Assembly: GCA_038210135.1 (NCBI GenBank)
Contig: JBBQWZ010000028.1
Coordinates: 1 to 64,000 of the forward strand
DNA length: 64,000 bases
Source: JBBQWZ01 sp038210135
GTDB taxonomy: Bacteria; Acidobacteriota; Terriglobia; Bryobacterales; Bryobacteraceae
Reading direction: 5' to 3'
This document shows, one piece after another, positions 15,650 to 23,763 of the stretch; positions within the stretch are counted from its first letter, which is position 1, and each line of letters starts with the position of its first letter. A model generated the notes under the pieces. It ran no database searches and was not told the origin of the DNA. It saw only the letters and a list, made by a program, of their open reading frames with translations. A program made the position numbers and the translations under genes.

Positions 15650-16573
15650 CTACTTCACGCGGGCAGGGTGATTTTCCCACTGCACTTGTGTTTCCGGATG
15701 GGCGAAGTCGGTCTTCATGTAAGCCATGGCGGCGACTTTGTTCCGCGCGGGGACGAAGGCGGAGCTTACGATTTCGCCGGCGTCTTTTCCTTCGGCGGTC
15801 AGCTTCGTACCGGGGTCGGGTGGGTTTGGGGCGTCGATTTCGACGCGCATCAGGTGGCGGTGGATTTGCGCGCGGGAGCGAACACGCTCGACGATTTCCT
15901 GACCGATATAGCAGCCTTTGGTGAAGTGGACGGCGTGCAGTTGGCCGGTTTCCTGCGGAAGATAGCGTTCGGTGATTTCGTCGCCGTAGCGGGGTTTCCC
16001 GTGTTCGAGGCGGGTGGCTCGGAATTCGTCGGCAGTGGCGGCGACGGCTCCGGCAGTTTCGAGAGAGGCGATGAGATCGGCTTTGGCGCCGGTGGGTCCG
16101 AGGAAGCGGAATCCGGGTGCGCCGGTCAGGGTCAGGCTGGCGACGAGAAGGCCGTTCCATTCGAGTTGGGCGTATTCAGCTTCGGGAACCGGTGCGCCGA
16201 TGGCGGCGAGAACGGCCGCAGCCTGCGGACCTTCGAGGGCGATTTCGAAGGTTTCACTAGTGCGATCTTCTAGCGTCACGTCGTCGGCAATGATGTATTT
16301 GTCGAGATGCTGAAACAGCTTTTCGCGAATTTCCGGTTCGGTGTCGAGCAGGAAATGATCGGGGCGGCACAGGATGGAGCCGTCCGCGAGGATGCGGCCT
16401 TGCGCGTTCAGGAAAAAGGCGTAGCAACCTTGTCCGGGAGTCAACTGCTGGATGTGGTTCGAGGTCATCGCGTGCAGCAGGCGCGCGCGGTCTTCGCCTA
16501 AAGCGGCTATGCGTCCGCGGCTCGAGACGTCGAGCCAGGCGGCGGAATGGTGGAGAGCTTCGTACCCGGTCAT
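15650..16573 (-). CDS. ygfZ: Folate-binding protein YgfZ
   Basis: A 307-aa GcvT-like protein. The signature KGCYIGQEIVERVRSR, with the conserved Cys of the family, is near residue 220, and GEDRARLLHAMTSNHIQQL near the N-terminus matches the family start. YgfZ helps maintain Fe-S enzymes such as MiaB by a folate-dependent route. The C-terminus is the usual GcvT beta-barrel. It is the last gene of a minus-strand run; its stop lies just beyond the 24-bp repeat. Confidence 0.9.
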   Translation of the reverse strand: MTGYEALHHSAAWLDVSSRGRIAALGEDRARLLHAMTSNHIQQLTPGQGCYAFFLNAQGRILADGSILCRPDHFLLDTEPEIREKLFQHLDKYIIADDVTLEDRTSETFEIALEGPQAAAVLAAIGAPVPEAEYAQLEWNGLLVASLTLTGAPGFRFLGPTGAKADLIASLETAGAVAATADEFRATRLEHGKPRYGDEITERYLPQETGQLHAVHFTKGCYIGQEIVERVRSRAQIHRHLMRVEIDAPNPPDPGTKLTAEGKDAGEIVSSAFVPARNKVAAMAYMKTDFAHPETQVQWENHPARVK

Positions 16574-16616
16574 TTGGTGCTGTCTATTGGATGCTGGGGT
16601 GGGCGCGAAGGTGCGG

Positions 16617-17015
16617 TTAGATCGCGCCGCCGATCGATAGCCAGCGCATGTAGTTGGCGATGGCGATGGCGAGGAATCCGGAGATGACGACCATGAAGGC
16701 GCGTTTCTCGAACTTCGCGGCTTGGGGTTGGCTGGTATTGATGAGCACGGTGACGGCGAAGATGTGGAGTACCAGCAGGAACTTGATTCCGAACCACATG
16801 TGATAGCCCTTGGGATAGCTGGCTTTCGACAGGAACTGATAGAGGCCGGAAGCGAGGATCGTCACCATCACGCCCCACAGGGTGTTCTTGAAGCTGGGCG
16901 CGAAGACGGTCTTGGTGGTGTAGGCGTAGAAATACGCTCCGAGGAGGATGACCACCGAGACGAGATGGAGCCATCGGATGGAAGAGGCGACGACGGCGGT
17001 CAGGGTGGAGTCCAT
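16617..17015 (-). CDS. Four-TM membrane protein
   Basis: A 132-aa protein with about four hydrophobic helices (SIRWLHLVSVVILLGAYFYA, LWGVMVTILASGLYQFL, HMWFGIKFLLVLHIFAVTVLI in two parts, and FMVVISGFLAIAIANYM). A histidine in the first helix (IRWLHL) and one in the third (LVLHIF) are in positions like those of CopD-type or b-type cytochrome domains, but no firm family can be assigned. The pair with the next membrane gene upstream could form one complex; they are separated by a dispersed repeat. Confidence 0.65.
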   Translation of the reverse strand: MDSTLTAVVASSIRWLHLVSVVILLGAYFYAYTTKTVFAPSFKNTLWGVMVTILASGLYQFLSKASYPKGYHMWFGIKFLLVLHIFAVTVLINTSQPQAAKFEKRAFMVVISGFLAIAIANYMRWLSIGGAI

Positions 17016-17095
17016 GGGGACAAGTATATCGTCTGGGTTTAGAAACGGATGGCGAGCCAGAGCAGTTTCAGGATTTATGGAGCAGCATGTATCCG

Positions 17096-17141
17096 CTTAC
17101 TCCGCAGCGCTGCGCGCTGCTTCGTGCGCGGCTCGGATGGC
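17096..17141 (+). repeat. Dispersed repeat, diverged copy (family A)
   Basis: It starts CTTACT and contains GCTGCTTCGTGCGCGGCTCGG, similar in order and composition to the two better copies at 3727-3771 (minus) and 38282-38326 (plus). Similarity is clearly below that of the other pair. It is located between two small membrane-protein genes. Confidence 0.4.
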
Positions 17142-17171
17142 GCGCAGTCTACATAAACTCCAAAAAACGAC

Positions 17172-17528
17172 CTAAGTATCGAAACGGATATCGACCGGCG
17201 CACTCCGCTGAAATGGCGGATGGGCAGCTTTGGTGGCGCAGAAGATGGCGAACACCATGGGGATGAAATTTACGTTCGCGGGAGCCCAGGTGGGCATCTT
17301 TGGCAGCACGCCCATCAAGCTGGCGGTGGTCCAGAGCAAGCCGCCGCCGAAGGAGACTCCAGCGAGCGCGGACCACATCATGGTGTGGGTGAAGGCGCGG
17401 CGCAGCACGGAATCCTTCAATTGCTTGATTCCCATGGAGGTGCGCAATACGTGCCGCTGCCAGAAAATGACGGCGGCAAATGCGAGGACGGGCACCATTT
17501 CCTTCAAGGCCATCCAACCAACGCTCAT
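17172..17528 (-). CDS. Small membrane protein, unknown function
   Basis: A 118-aa protein with about three hydrophobic segments (MVPVLAFAAVIFW, MMWSALAGVSFGGGLLWTTA, and FIPMVFAIFCATKAA). No domain is recognised. It has the same orientation as the four-TM gene at 16617 and lies just upstream of it. The reading frame has no upstream competitor on this strand. Confidence 0.5.
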   Translation of the reverse strand: MSVGWMALKEMVPVLAFAAVIFWQRHVLRTSMGIKQLKDSVLRRAFTHTMMWSALAGVSFGGGLLWTTASLMGVLPKMPTWAPANVNFIPMVFAIFCATKAAHPPFQRSAPVDIRFDT

Positions 17529-17603
17529 GTCCGCAGGCTAACACGGGATGGCGTGGAATGGAGTGGCGTCCCTGATTTCGCCCCGGGCCTTTACACTGAA
17601 AGC

Positions 17604-18230
17604 GTGATTCACGAAGTGCTGGCGGTAGGGATGCTGCAATGCAATTGCTCGATTTTCGGCGATGAAGCCACGCGCGAAGCGATCGTCATCGATCCGGGCG
17701 ATGACATCTCCGACATCGTCGCGATACTGGACCGGCACCAGTTGAAGGTCAAAAACATCGTGATCACGCACGCGCATATCGATCACATTGGCGGGGCGGC
17801 GAAGTTGAAGGCGTTGACGGGCGCTCCGGTGCATATGAACGCGAGCGATCAAGTTTTGTATGACGCGTTGGATGTGCAGGCGGGTTGGCTCGGGATGGAG
17901 ACACCGGAGAAGACGGACATTGATGTTGGGGCGAAAGATGGCGACACGCTGAAGGTCGGCGCGACGGAGATCACGGTGCTGCACACGCCGGGGCATACGC
18001 AGGGGAGTATTTCGCTATGGATGCCGGCCGAGGGCAAGCTGATTGCGGGGGATACTTTGTTCCAAGACAGCATTGGGCGGACGGATTTGCCGGGCGGCGA
18101 CGGGCGGCAGATTATCCGGTCGATTCACGACAAGCTGATGACGCTACCGGAGGAGACCAAGGTGACGTGCGGGCACGGACCGGCGACGACGATCGGGCGG
18201 GAGAAGGAGCGGAATCCGTTTCTGCAGTAG
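17604..18230 (+). CDS. MBL-fold hydrolase, glyoxalase II-like
   Basis: A 208-aa cytosolic metallo-beta-lactamase-fold enzyme of the glyoxalase II-like (YcbL/GloB2) group. The zinc motif THAHIDHIGG holds the HxHxDH signature (about residues 52-61), followed by HTPGHTQGSISLW, AGDTLFQDSIGRTDLPGGD and the closing CGHGPATTIGREKERNPF, which is characteristic for this subgroup. The GTG start at 17604 (VIHEVLAVGMLQCNC) fits family N-termini. It would hydrolyse S-lactoylglutathione or a related thioester. It lies between minus-strand genes. Confidence 0.9.
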   Translation: MIHEVLAVGMLQCNCSIFGDEATREAIVIDPGDDISDIVAILDRHQLKVKNIVITHAHIDHIGGAAKLKALTGAPVHMNASDQVLYDALDVQAGWLGMETPEKTDIDVGAKDGDTLKVGATEITVLHTPGHTQGSISLWMPAEGKLIAGDTLFQDSIGRTDLPGGDGRQIIRSIHDKLMTLPEETKVTCGHGPATTIGREKERNPFLQ

Positions 18231-18334
18231 GAGCGGCAGGTGAGGTTGGAGCGCTCACTTACGGTGACAGGAATCCTCGGCCGCATCAGAACTGGAAGTC
18301 CCGTCGCTTACGCTCCGGGTTCAATCGGTGCCAT

Positions 18335-19075
18335 TCAGGCGCCGGAGGCCAGGCGGATCGCCAATCGCGCGGGTAGACCGGCGGCAAGGATCTTGTGCAT
18401 GGCGCTTTCGACGTCGTAGGTGACACGGCGCAGCACGAAGACGCGATCCTTGGGCGAGTAGATGGCGTAGGCCGCGCGCGGATCGCTGTCGCGAGGCTGG
18501 CCGACCGCGCCTGGATTCAGCAGGTACCAGGCGTCGGGTTGAATTTCGACGATGCGCTCGTTCGATTGCCGTGCGGGCGGTTCGACACGGCGAACGCCTT
18601 TCGGCAGAAGCAAAAATCCGCCCTGCACGTGAGTGTGCCCGAACAGAGTGACTGGCGTCGAGAGGTGATCGCGCTGATCGTGCGCGTCGGCGTTCGAGAT
18701 CAGGTAATCGTCTTCGTCAGTCATGGCGCCGTGGCAGTAGGTGAAGCCGTCGAGCGCGACGGGGCCTTGCCGCATGTTCCGGGTGTAGTCGAGGGCGTCG
18801 GAGGCCAATGCTCCGTTGGTCCACAAGGCGGCAGCATGCGCGATCGGCGAAAAATCCTCGATGCCGCCGAGACCTGCGCAGACGCGGTCGTGATTGCCGC
18901 GGATGACGTGCTTCACGTGGTCGCGGACCCAGTACACGACTTCGTTCGGTTCCGCGCCGTAATCGACGAGGTCGCCGCAGCATACGATGTCGTCGTAGAG
19001 GCCTTCGGCGTCCGCGAGGACCGCCTGCAAGGCATCGAAGTTGCCGTGGATATCGCTGAGGATCAGCCAGCGCAC
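18335..19075 (-). CDS. Metallophosphoesterase (YfcE/MJ0936-like)
   Basis: A 246-aa calcineurin-like phosphoesterase. The metal-site motifs appear in order: LSDIHGN (residues 6-12), CGDLVDYG, IRGNHDR, YCHGAM and LFGHTHVQGGF. The fold and size fit cytosolic phosphodiesterases of the YfcE type. It is downstream of a second, membrane-anchored metallophosphoesterase on the same strand, separated by six bases, so both belong to one unit. Confidence 0.85.
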   Translation of the reverse strand: MRWLILSDIHGNFDALQAVLADAEGLYDDIVCCGDLVDYGAEPNEVVYWVRDHVKHVIRGNHDRVCAGLGGIEDFSPIAHAAALWTNGALASDALDYTRNMRQGPVALDGFTYCHGAMTDEDDYLISNADAHDQRDHLSTPVTLFGHTHVQGGFLLLPKGVRRVEPPARQSNERIVEIQPDAWYLLNPGAVGQPRDSDPRAAYAIYSPKDRVFVLRRVTYDVESAMHKILAAGLPARLAIRLASGA

Positions 19076-19081
19076 TGGAAT

Positions 19082-20227
19082 TTATACCGCCCTCAAACGA
19101 ATCGCAGCGACTTCCGGTGGAGCGCCTAGACGGGCGGGAACGCCGATGGTCCCGATTCCGCGAGTGACGAAGAGAGACGCGTTTTCTTCCTGGTACACGC
19201 CGTCTGTGTAGGGAGTGAAAAAGCGCGCCGGATTGATTTTCGCGCTGAGAATTTCGAGGTTTACCTGGCCACCGTGGGTGTGTCCTCCGAGAGTGACGGG
19301 AAATCCGATTCGACGGGCGACGGGGAAGACGTCAGGGTTATGGGAGAGAAGAATATTGAACGCGGCCGGTTCGACGAGGGGCTCGGCGCCTACCAGGTAC
19401 GGTTGTCTGAAGGGCTGGTAGTCGACGCCGGCAAGATTCAGGTTGGCGGTTCCAAAACGCAGCAGGGTTTTCTCGTGGCGTAGAAAACGCAGTCCGATGC
19501 GGCGGCCCCAATCGGTCGCCTTCTGTTCCGAATGGGCGTAGGTTTCGTGATTGCCGAGGCAGCCGAAGGATCCGGCGTCGGAGCGAAGACGCGCCAGTTC
19601 CGCGAGGCATTCCTCAAGCGGGTCGCCATCGTAGGAAATCAGATCGCCGGTGATTAGCGCGATGTGCGCGCGCATTTCGTTCGCGGCATCGACGGCCCGC
19701 GCCAGGAGGTTCCGGGAGACGAACTGACCGAGGTGGATGTCGCTGAGTTGAACCATCCGGAGGCCGTCGAGGTCTTTGGCGAGGCCGGGAATGCGCAGTT
19801 CGACCTCGCGAATGCGGAGTTCCGTGCGCTCAAGAAACGCGGCGCAGGCGACGGCGGCGGGAGCCGCGTAGGCGGCAGCCGCGGCTAGCTTCAAGAACCG
19901 ACGCCGGGCCCGCGGCGCATGCGGCTCGGGCTGACTTCGAAGCGAACGGGAGATTCGGAAAACCAGCGAAACCCAGATGATCACCGCTGCCCAGCAAAGG
20001 CCGAAAGCTCGCGCCCACTGCGAAAAAGAGGGCGGAAGCTTCTGCGTGATTTCCGGTACTAACAGGATCCAGGTGACTAGCAAAATGAAAGTCGAAAGCG
20101 CGGCGAGTCCGCGGCGTAAGGGGGTCCAGGGGCGTCCGGGCAACGGCCTCCATAGCAGGAGCCACGGCAGCAGGAAAGCTAGGCCGACCACTGAGGCTTC
20201 CGGCAAGTGACGCCAAATCAAACTCAT
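19082..20227 (-). CDS. Membrane-anchored metallophosphoesterase (YkuE/YaeI-like)
   Basis: A 381-aa protein. About 120 residues at the N-terminus hold four hydrophobic stretches, including one after RRRFLKLAAAAAYAAPAAVA that resembles a Tat-type signal. The calcineurin-like domain follows: VQLSDIHLGQF, ITGDLISYDGD, GNHETY, LLSHNPD and LGGHTHGGQVNL. Such enzymes hydrolyse phosphodiester or UDP-sugar-lipid bonds at the membrane; substrate unknown. It overlaps no neighbours and is coupled to the smaller metallophosphoesterase downstream. Confidence 0.85.
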   Translation of the reverse strand: MSLIWRHLPEASVVGLAFLLPWLLLWRPLPGRPWTPLRRGLAALSTFILLVTWILLVPEITQKLPPSFSQWARAFGLCWAAVIIWVSLVFRISRSLRSQPEPHAPRARRRFLKLAAAAAYAAPAAVACAAFLERTELRIREVELRIPGLAKDLDGLRMVQLSDIHLGQFVSRNLLARAVDAANEMRAHIALITGDLISYDGDPLEECLAELARLRSDAGSFGCLGNHETYAHSEQKATDWGRRIGLRFLRHEKTLLRFGTANLNLAGVDYQPFRQPYLVGAEPLVEPAAFNILLSHNPDVFPVARRIGFPVTLGGHTHGGQVNLEILSAKINPARFFTPYTDGVYQEENASLFVTRGIGTIGVPARLGAPPEVAAIRLRAV

Positions 20228-20322
20228 CGGGATACTTTCATTCTAATGGTTGGCCGCCTGTATTCTGCGTAAAACACGGGAAAAGATCGAATTGGGCGGC
20301 AGGCAGCCGGTACAATGGGCAG

Positions 20323-21240
20323 ATGTCACTTGTCGTTGTTGGCTCCGTCGCGTACGACGGCGTCGAAACCCCACACGGCCGCGTGGACCGCATGCTTGGC
20401 GGCGCGGCGACCTATATTGCTCTATCGGCCAGCTCCTTCACCGACGTGAGGATCGTGGCCGTGGTCGGCGACGATTTCGCCGATGAAGACACGAAACTGC
20501 TCGAATCCCGCGGCGTCAACCTGGACGGCCTGGAACGGGTTCCCGGCAAGTGCTTCTTCTGGAAAGGGAAGTACTCCGCCGATATGAACGATCGGGAAAC
20601 CTTGCAAACCGATCTGAATGTGTTCGCGGATTTCTCGCCGAAGCTGCCGGAATCGTACAAAACCGCTCCTTATTTATTTCTCGGCAACATCCAGCCCGGG
20701 TTGCAGGGGAAAGTTCGCGAACAGATGAACGGGGTCCGCCTGACCGGGGGCGACACCATGAATTACTGGATTAACGATTTCCGGCCGGAGCTGCTCGAAA
20801 CCATCCGCCAGTGGGATTTCCTGTTGATCAACGATTCCGAGGCGCGATTGCTATCCGGCGAATCGAATCTGCGGCGGGCGGCCGAGAAGATTCTCGCGAT
20901 GGGTCCGCACACGCTGATTATCAAGCGCGGCGAATACGGCGCGATGCTGTTCCGCGAAGGGCAGCTGTTTATGGTTCCGGGATATTTGCTGGAGACCGTT
21001 TTCGATCCGACGGGCGCGGGCGATTGCTTTGCCGGCGGATTTATCGGGTACCTCGCGGAAAAGGGCTTCGATCTCAAAGCCGGACGCGTCGATGCGAAGG
21101 AACTGCACCGCGCCGTGATTTACGGGTCGGTGATGGGCAGCTTCTGCTGCGAGAAATTCGGCGTGGACCGTTTTCGGACGCTGACGCGCAAGGAAATCGA
21201 TGCGCGGTTTGAGGAATTCCGGAAATTCACGGAGTTCTAG
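20323..21240 (+). CDS. PfkB-family carbohydrate kinase
   Basis: A 305-aa ribokinase-fold kinase. The N-terminal sugar-binding GGAATYIALSAS (about residues 26-37) and the C-terminal signature VFDPTGAGDCFAGGFIGYLA, with the catalytic aspartate, are clear. The long central segment lacks the features that would identify adenosine, ribose or fructose specificity. It is the first gene of a run with the glycosyltransferase-like, DapF-like and UDP-sugar dehydrogenase genes, so a sugar kinase role in nucleotide-sugar supply is plausible but inferred. Confidence 0.85.
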   Translation: MSLVVVGSVAYDGVETPHGRVDRMLGGAATYIALSASSFTDVRIVAVVGDDFADEDTKLLESRGVNLDGLERVPGKCFFWKGKYSADMNDRETLQTDLNVFADFSPKLPESYKTAPYLFLGNIQPGLQGKVREQMNGVRLTGGDTMNYWINDFRPELLETIRQWDFLLINDSEARLLSGESNLRRAAEKILAMGPHTLIIKRGEYGAMLFREGQLFMVPGYLLETVFDPTGAGDCFAGGFIGYLAEKGFDLKAGRVDAKELHRAVIYGSVMGSFCCEKFGVDRFRTLTRKEIDARFEEFRKFTEF

Positions 21241-21322
21241 GCGCTCTCTTTCACCGGGCATTTACCGATCGACCGTGGCGAATTCAAAACTTCACTCCGG
21301 GGTCCGACGTTTTTCGAAACGG

Positions 21323-22900
21323 ATGAGCGGAAGCTTGGCCGCATGGTGTTCGGCTGCGATGCTGGCTCTGTTGCTCGGAGTCCTAAGCTACCAGGCTGCA
21401 CATTGGTTTGCGGCCAGGGGCTACACGCTGTATTTCGGAGATGCGGAGGCGCATCTGAATATCGCGCGGCGCGTCGTCGATACGCGGACGCCAAGCGGGG
21501 AGCAACTGGGAACGGTGTGGCTTCCGGCGCCGCATGTCCTGATGATGGCGTTCGTGGGCGACGACGGGCGATGGCGGAGCGGAATGGCGGGAGCGATTCC
21601 GGCGGGGATCTGCTTCGTGCTTGCCGGGTGCTTCCTATTCGACCTGACGCGGCGCGCGTTGGGATCGGTGGTCGCGGGGTGGACCGCGGCGCTGTTGTTC
21701 GCGCTGAATCCGAATCTGCTGTACCTGCAATCAACGCCGATGACGGAGGCGGTTTTCTTCGCCGGGTTGCTGGGGTTGCTGCACGCGACGGTCTGGCACG
21801 GGCAGGCGAGATCGAGCGGGAGCGCGTGGCTCGCGATCCTCAGCGGCGCGGTCTGGGCGACCGTGGCTTCGATGTCGCGGTACGAAGGCTGGGCGCTGCT
21901 GCCAGTTGCCGCCATTTTGTTTTGTTTCGGATCGCGCGGGAGTATATGGCGCGCGCTGGTTTTCGGAGTTCTAGCGGCGGTGGCTCCGCTGGGGTGGATC
22001 GCGCACAACTGGTGGTATTGGGGCGATCCATTCGAGTTTTACCGCGGTCCCTGGTCGGCGCTCGGAATGTACAAACGCCAACTCGCTTCGGCAATGCAGG
22101 CGTATCCAGGCGATCACGACTGGGAGAAAGCGGTGCTGATTTACCGCACGGCGGCGGATCTGGTAATCGGAACTCCGCTGGCGTTGATCGGGATCGCGGG
22201 ATTCTTCGCGGCGTTGTGGAAACGCGCGTGGAAGGTGGCGGGCTTTTTGTTGTTGGGACCGTTGTTCTATTTGCAGAGCATGCATTCTTCGGGCACGCCG
22301 ATTTTCATTCCGACGCTGTGGCCGTTCAGCTATTACAATTCGCGGTACGCGCTGGCGGTGCTGCCGCTGGCTGCGTTCGGTGGGGCTGCGTTGGTGGCTT
22401 TGGTGGGTCGGCGAGCGCGTCCGTTTGTGGCGTTGGCGGTTCTCGGCCTCGCCATGACGCCCTGGCTGGTGCGTCCAAAGGAAGACGCCTGGCTGGTTTG
22501 GAAGGAGTCGCTGGTGAATTCGGAGCAGCGGCGCGATTGGACGCACCAGGCGGCTGAATTTCTGAAGGCGAACTATCGGCCAGGCGACGGGATCCTGATG
22601 CCGTTCGGCGACATCACGGGAGTGCTGCGCGAAGCGGGCATTCCGCTGCGGGAGAGCTTGCACGAAGGCAATCATCCGGCGTGGGAAGCGGCGATTGCGC
22701 GACCGGAACTGTTTCTACATGAAACCTGGGCGATTTCGTTTTCTGGAGAAACGATCGCGACCGCGCTGCTACGGGCGGACCGCAAAGGCACACACTACAG
22801 GCTGGTTCGGACGATTGCGGTTCCGCATGCGCCAGTGGTTGAGATCTACCGGCGCGAGCGGACTCCGCAGATTGCCGCTCCGCAAGAGGAGACGCATTGA
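21323..22900 (+). CDS. Multi-pass glycosyltransferase-like membrane protein
   Basis: A 525-aa polytopic membrane protein of the GT39/ArnT-like (dolichyl-phosphate mannosyltransferase related) type. The first extracytoplasmic loop has YFGDAEAHLNIARRVVD, where the acidic DAE sits where this superfamily has its catalytic Asp/Glu, followed by about ten hydrophobic helices and a soluble C-terminal domain. The ATG at 21323 was chosen; a GTG at 21275 is an in-frame alternative. It overlaps the DapF homologue by four bases (ATGA). The donor is probably a polyprenyl-phosphate sugar. Confidence 0.75.
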   Translation: MSGSLAAWCSAAMLALLLGVLSYQAAHWFAARGYTLYFGDAEAHLNIARRVVDTRTPSGEQLGTVWLPAPHVLMMAFVGDDGRWRSGMAGAIPAGICFVLAGCFLFDLTRRALGSVVAGWTAALLFALNPNLLYLQSTPMTEAVFFAGLLGLLHATVWHGQARSSGSAWLAILSGAVWATVASMSRYEGWALLPVAAILFCFGSRGSIWRALVFGVLAAVAPLGWIAHNWWYWGDPFEFYRGPWSALGMYKRQLASAMQAYPGDHDWEKAVLIYRTAADLVIGTPLALIGIAGFFAALWKRAWKVAGFLLLGPLFYLQSMHSSGTPIFIPTLWPFSYYNSRYALAVLPLAAFGGAALVALVGRRARPFVALAVLGLAMTPWLVRPKEDAWLVWKESLVNSEQRRDWTHQAAEFLKANYRPGDGILMPFGDITGVLREAGIPLRESLHEGNHPAWEAAIARPELFLHETWAISFSGETIATALLRADRKGTHYRLVRTIAVPHAPVVEIYRRERTPQIAAPQEETH

Positions 22901-23763
22901 ACAGGATCCAGATTCCGTTTGTGAAGGCGCAAGCAGCGCGCAACGACTTCCTGATGTCGTGGGCGCATGAGATTCCGGCCGGGATCGACCGGGCGAAACT
23001 GGCGCGATCGATTTGCGATCGTCATGCGGGAATCGGCGGCGACGGTTGGTACGTGCTTTCGGATACGGCTGGCGCGGATGTGGCGGCGACGCTTTATAAC
23101 GCCGATGGCAGCGTGTCGGAGTTGTCAGGGAACGGGTCGCGCTGCGTCGCCGTGCTGCTGTACGAAGAAGGCAGGCCGCTTGAGAAGCCGGTGACGATCC
23201 GCACAGGGGCGGGTTTGAAGACGATCCGCATGGTGGCGCCCGAGGGGGGCGGTTTCCGGCTGGAGATGGGCATGGGCGAGGCTCCGATTACGGGGCAAGA
23301 GGCATTGACGGCGGTCGGTTCGACGCACGACGCGGTGATCCTGACTGTCGGAAATCCGCAATGCGCGGTTGCGGTGGACGATTTTGATTTCGATTGGCGC
23401 GCGCTGGGGGCGGCGCTCGAACGGCATGCGCGATTTCCGCATCGGACCAACGTATCGTTTGTGCAGAAAGGCGCTGATAAGCATCACGTCAGGGCCCGGA
23501 TTTGGGAGCGTGGTGTCGGCGAAACGGAGAGTTCCGGGACAGGCTGTACCGGAGCGGCGGCAGCGGCTCGCTTTCTAGGTTGGGTAGAGAGTCCGGTGCA
23601 AGTGGAAACAGTGGCCGGTCCGCTCGACGTACGATGGAATGGAAACGATTATTTTTTGACGGGACCGGCCGAGGTGATTGCCAGAGGCGATTTTTACGCG
23701 CCCCTCGAATTCGGCGGATCCGGCGCGATACGCGCGAAAGACACGGAAACAGGAAACCAATGA
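22897..23763 (+). CDS. Diaminopimelate epimerase homologue lacking catalytic cysteines
   Basis: A 288-aa protein with the DapF fold: N-terminal RHAGIGGDGWYVL, NADGSVSELSGNGSRC, GNPQCAV, RTNVSFV, and the closing GVGETESSGTGC. In active DapF both active-site residues are cysteines (C73 and C217 in E. coli); here the matching residues are Ser77 (DNA 23125-23127) and Ser213 (23533-23535). The neighbouring His of the family GNPHC motif is Gln155 here. The active-site Glu (Glu204) and the structural glycines are kept. It is therefore doubtful that it makes meso-diaminopimelate. It overlaps both neighbours by four bases, linking it to a sugar operon. Confidence 0.85.
   Translation: MNRIQIPFVKAQAARNDFLMSWAHEIPAGIDRAKLARSICDRHAGIGGDGWYVLSDTAGADVAATLYNADGSVSELSGNGSRCVAVLLYEEGRPLEKPVTIRTGAGLKTIRMVAPEGGGFRLEMGMGEAPITGQEALTAVGSTHDAVILTVGNPQCAVAVDDFDFDWRALGAALERHARFPHRTNVSFVQKGADKHHVRARIWERGVGETESSGTGCTGAAAAARFLGWVESPVQVETVAGPLDVRWNGNDYFLTGPAEVIARGDFYAPLEFGGSGAIRAKDTETGNQ

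Noticed and set aside
22897..23763. Explaining the DapF Cys to Ser changes as sequencing errors
   Set aside because: Two well-separated codons (TCA and TCC) need independent changes, and a third active-site position also differs, while the frame is intact.
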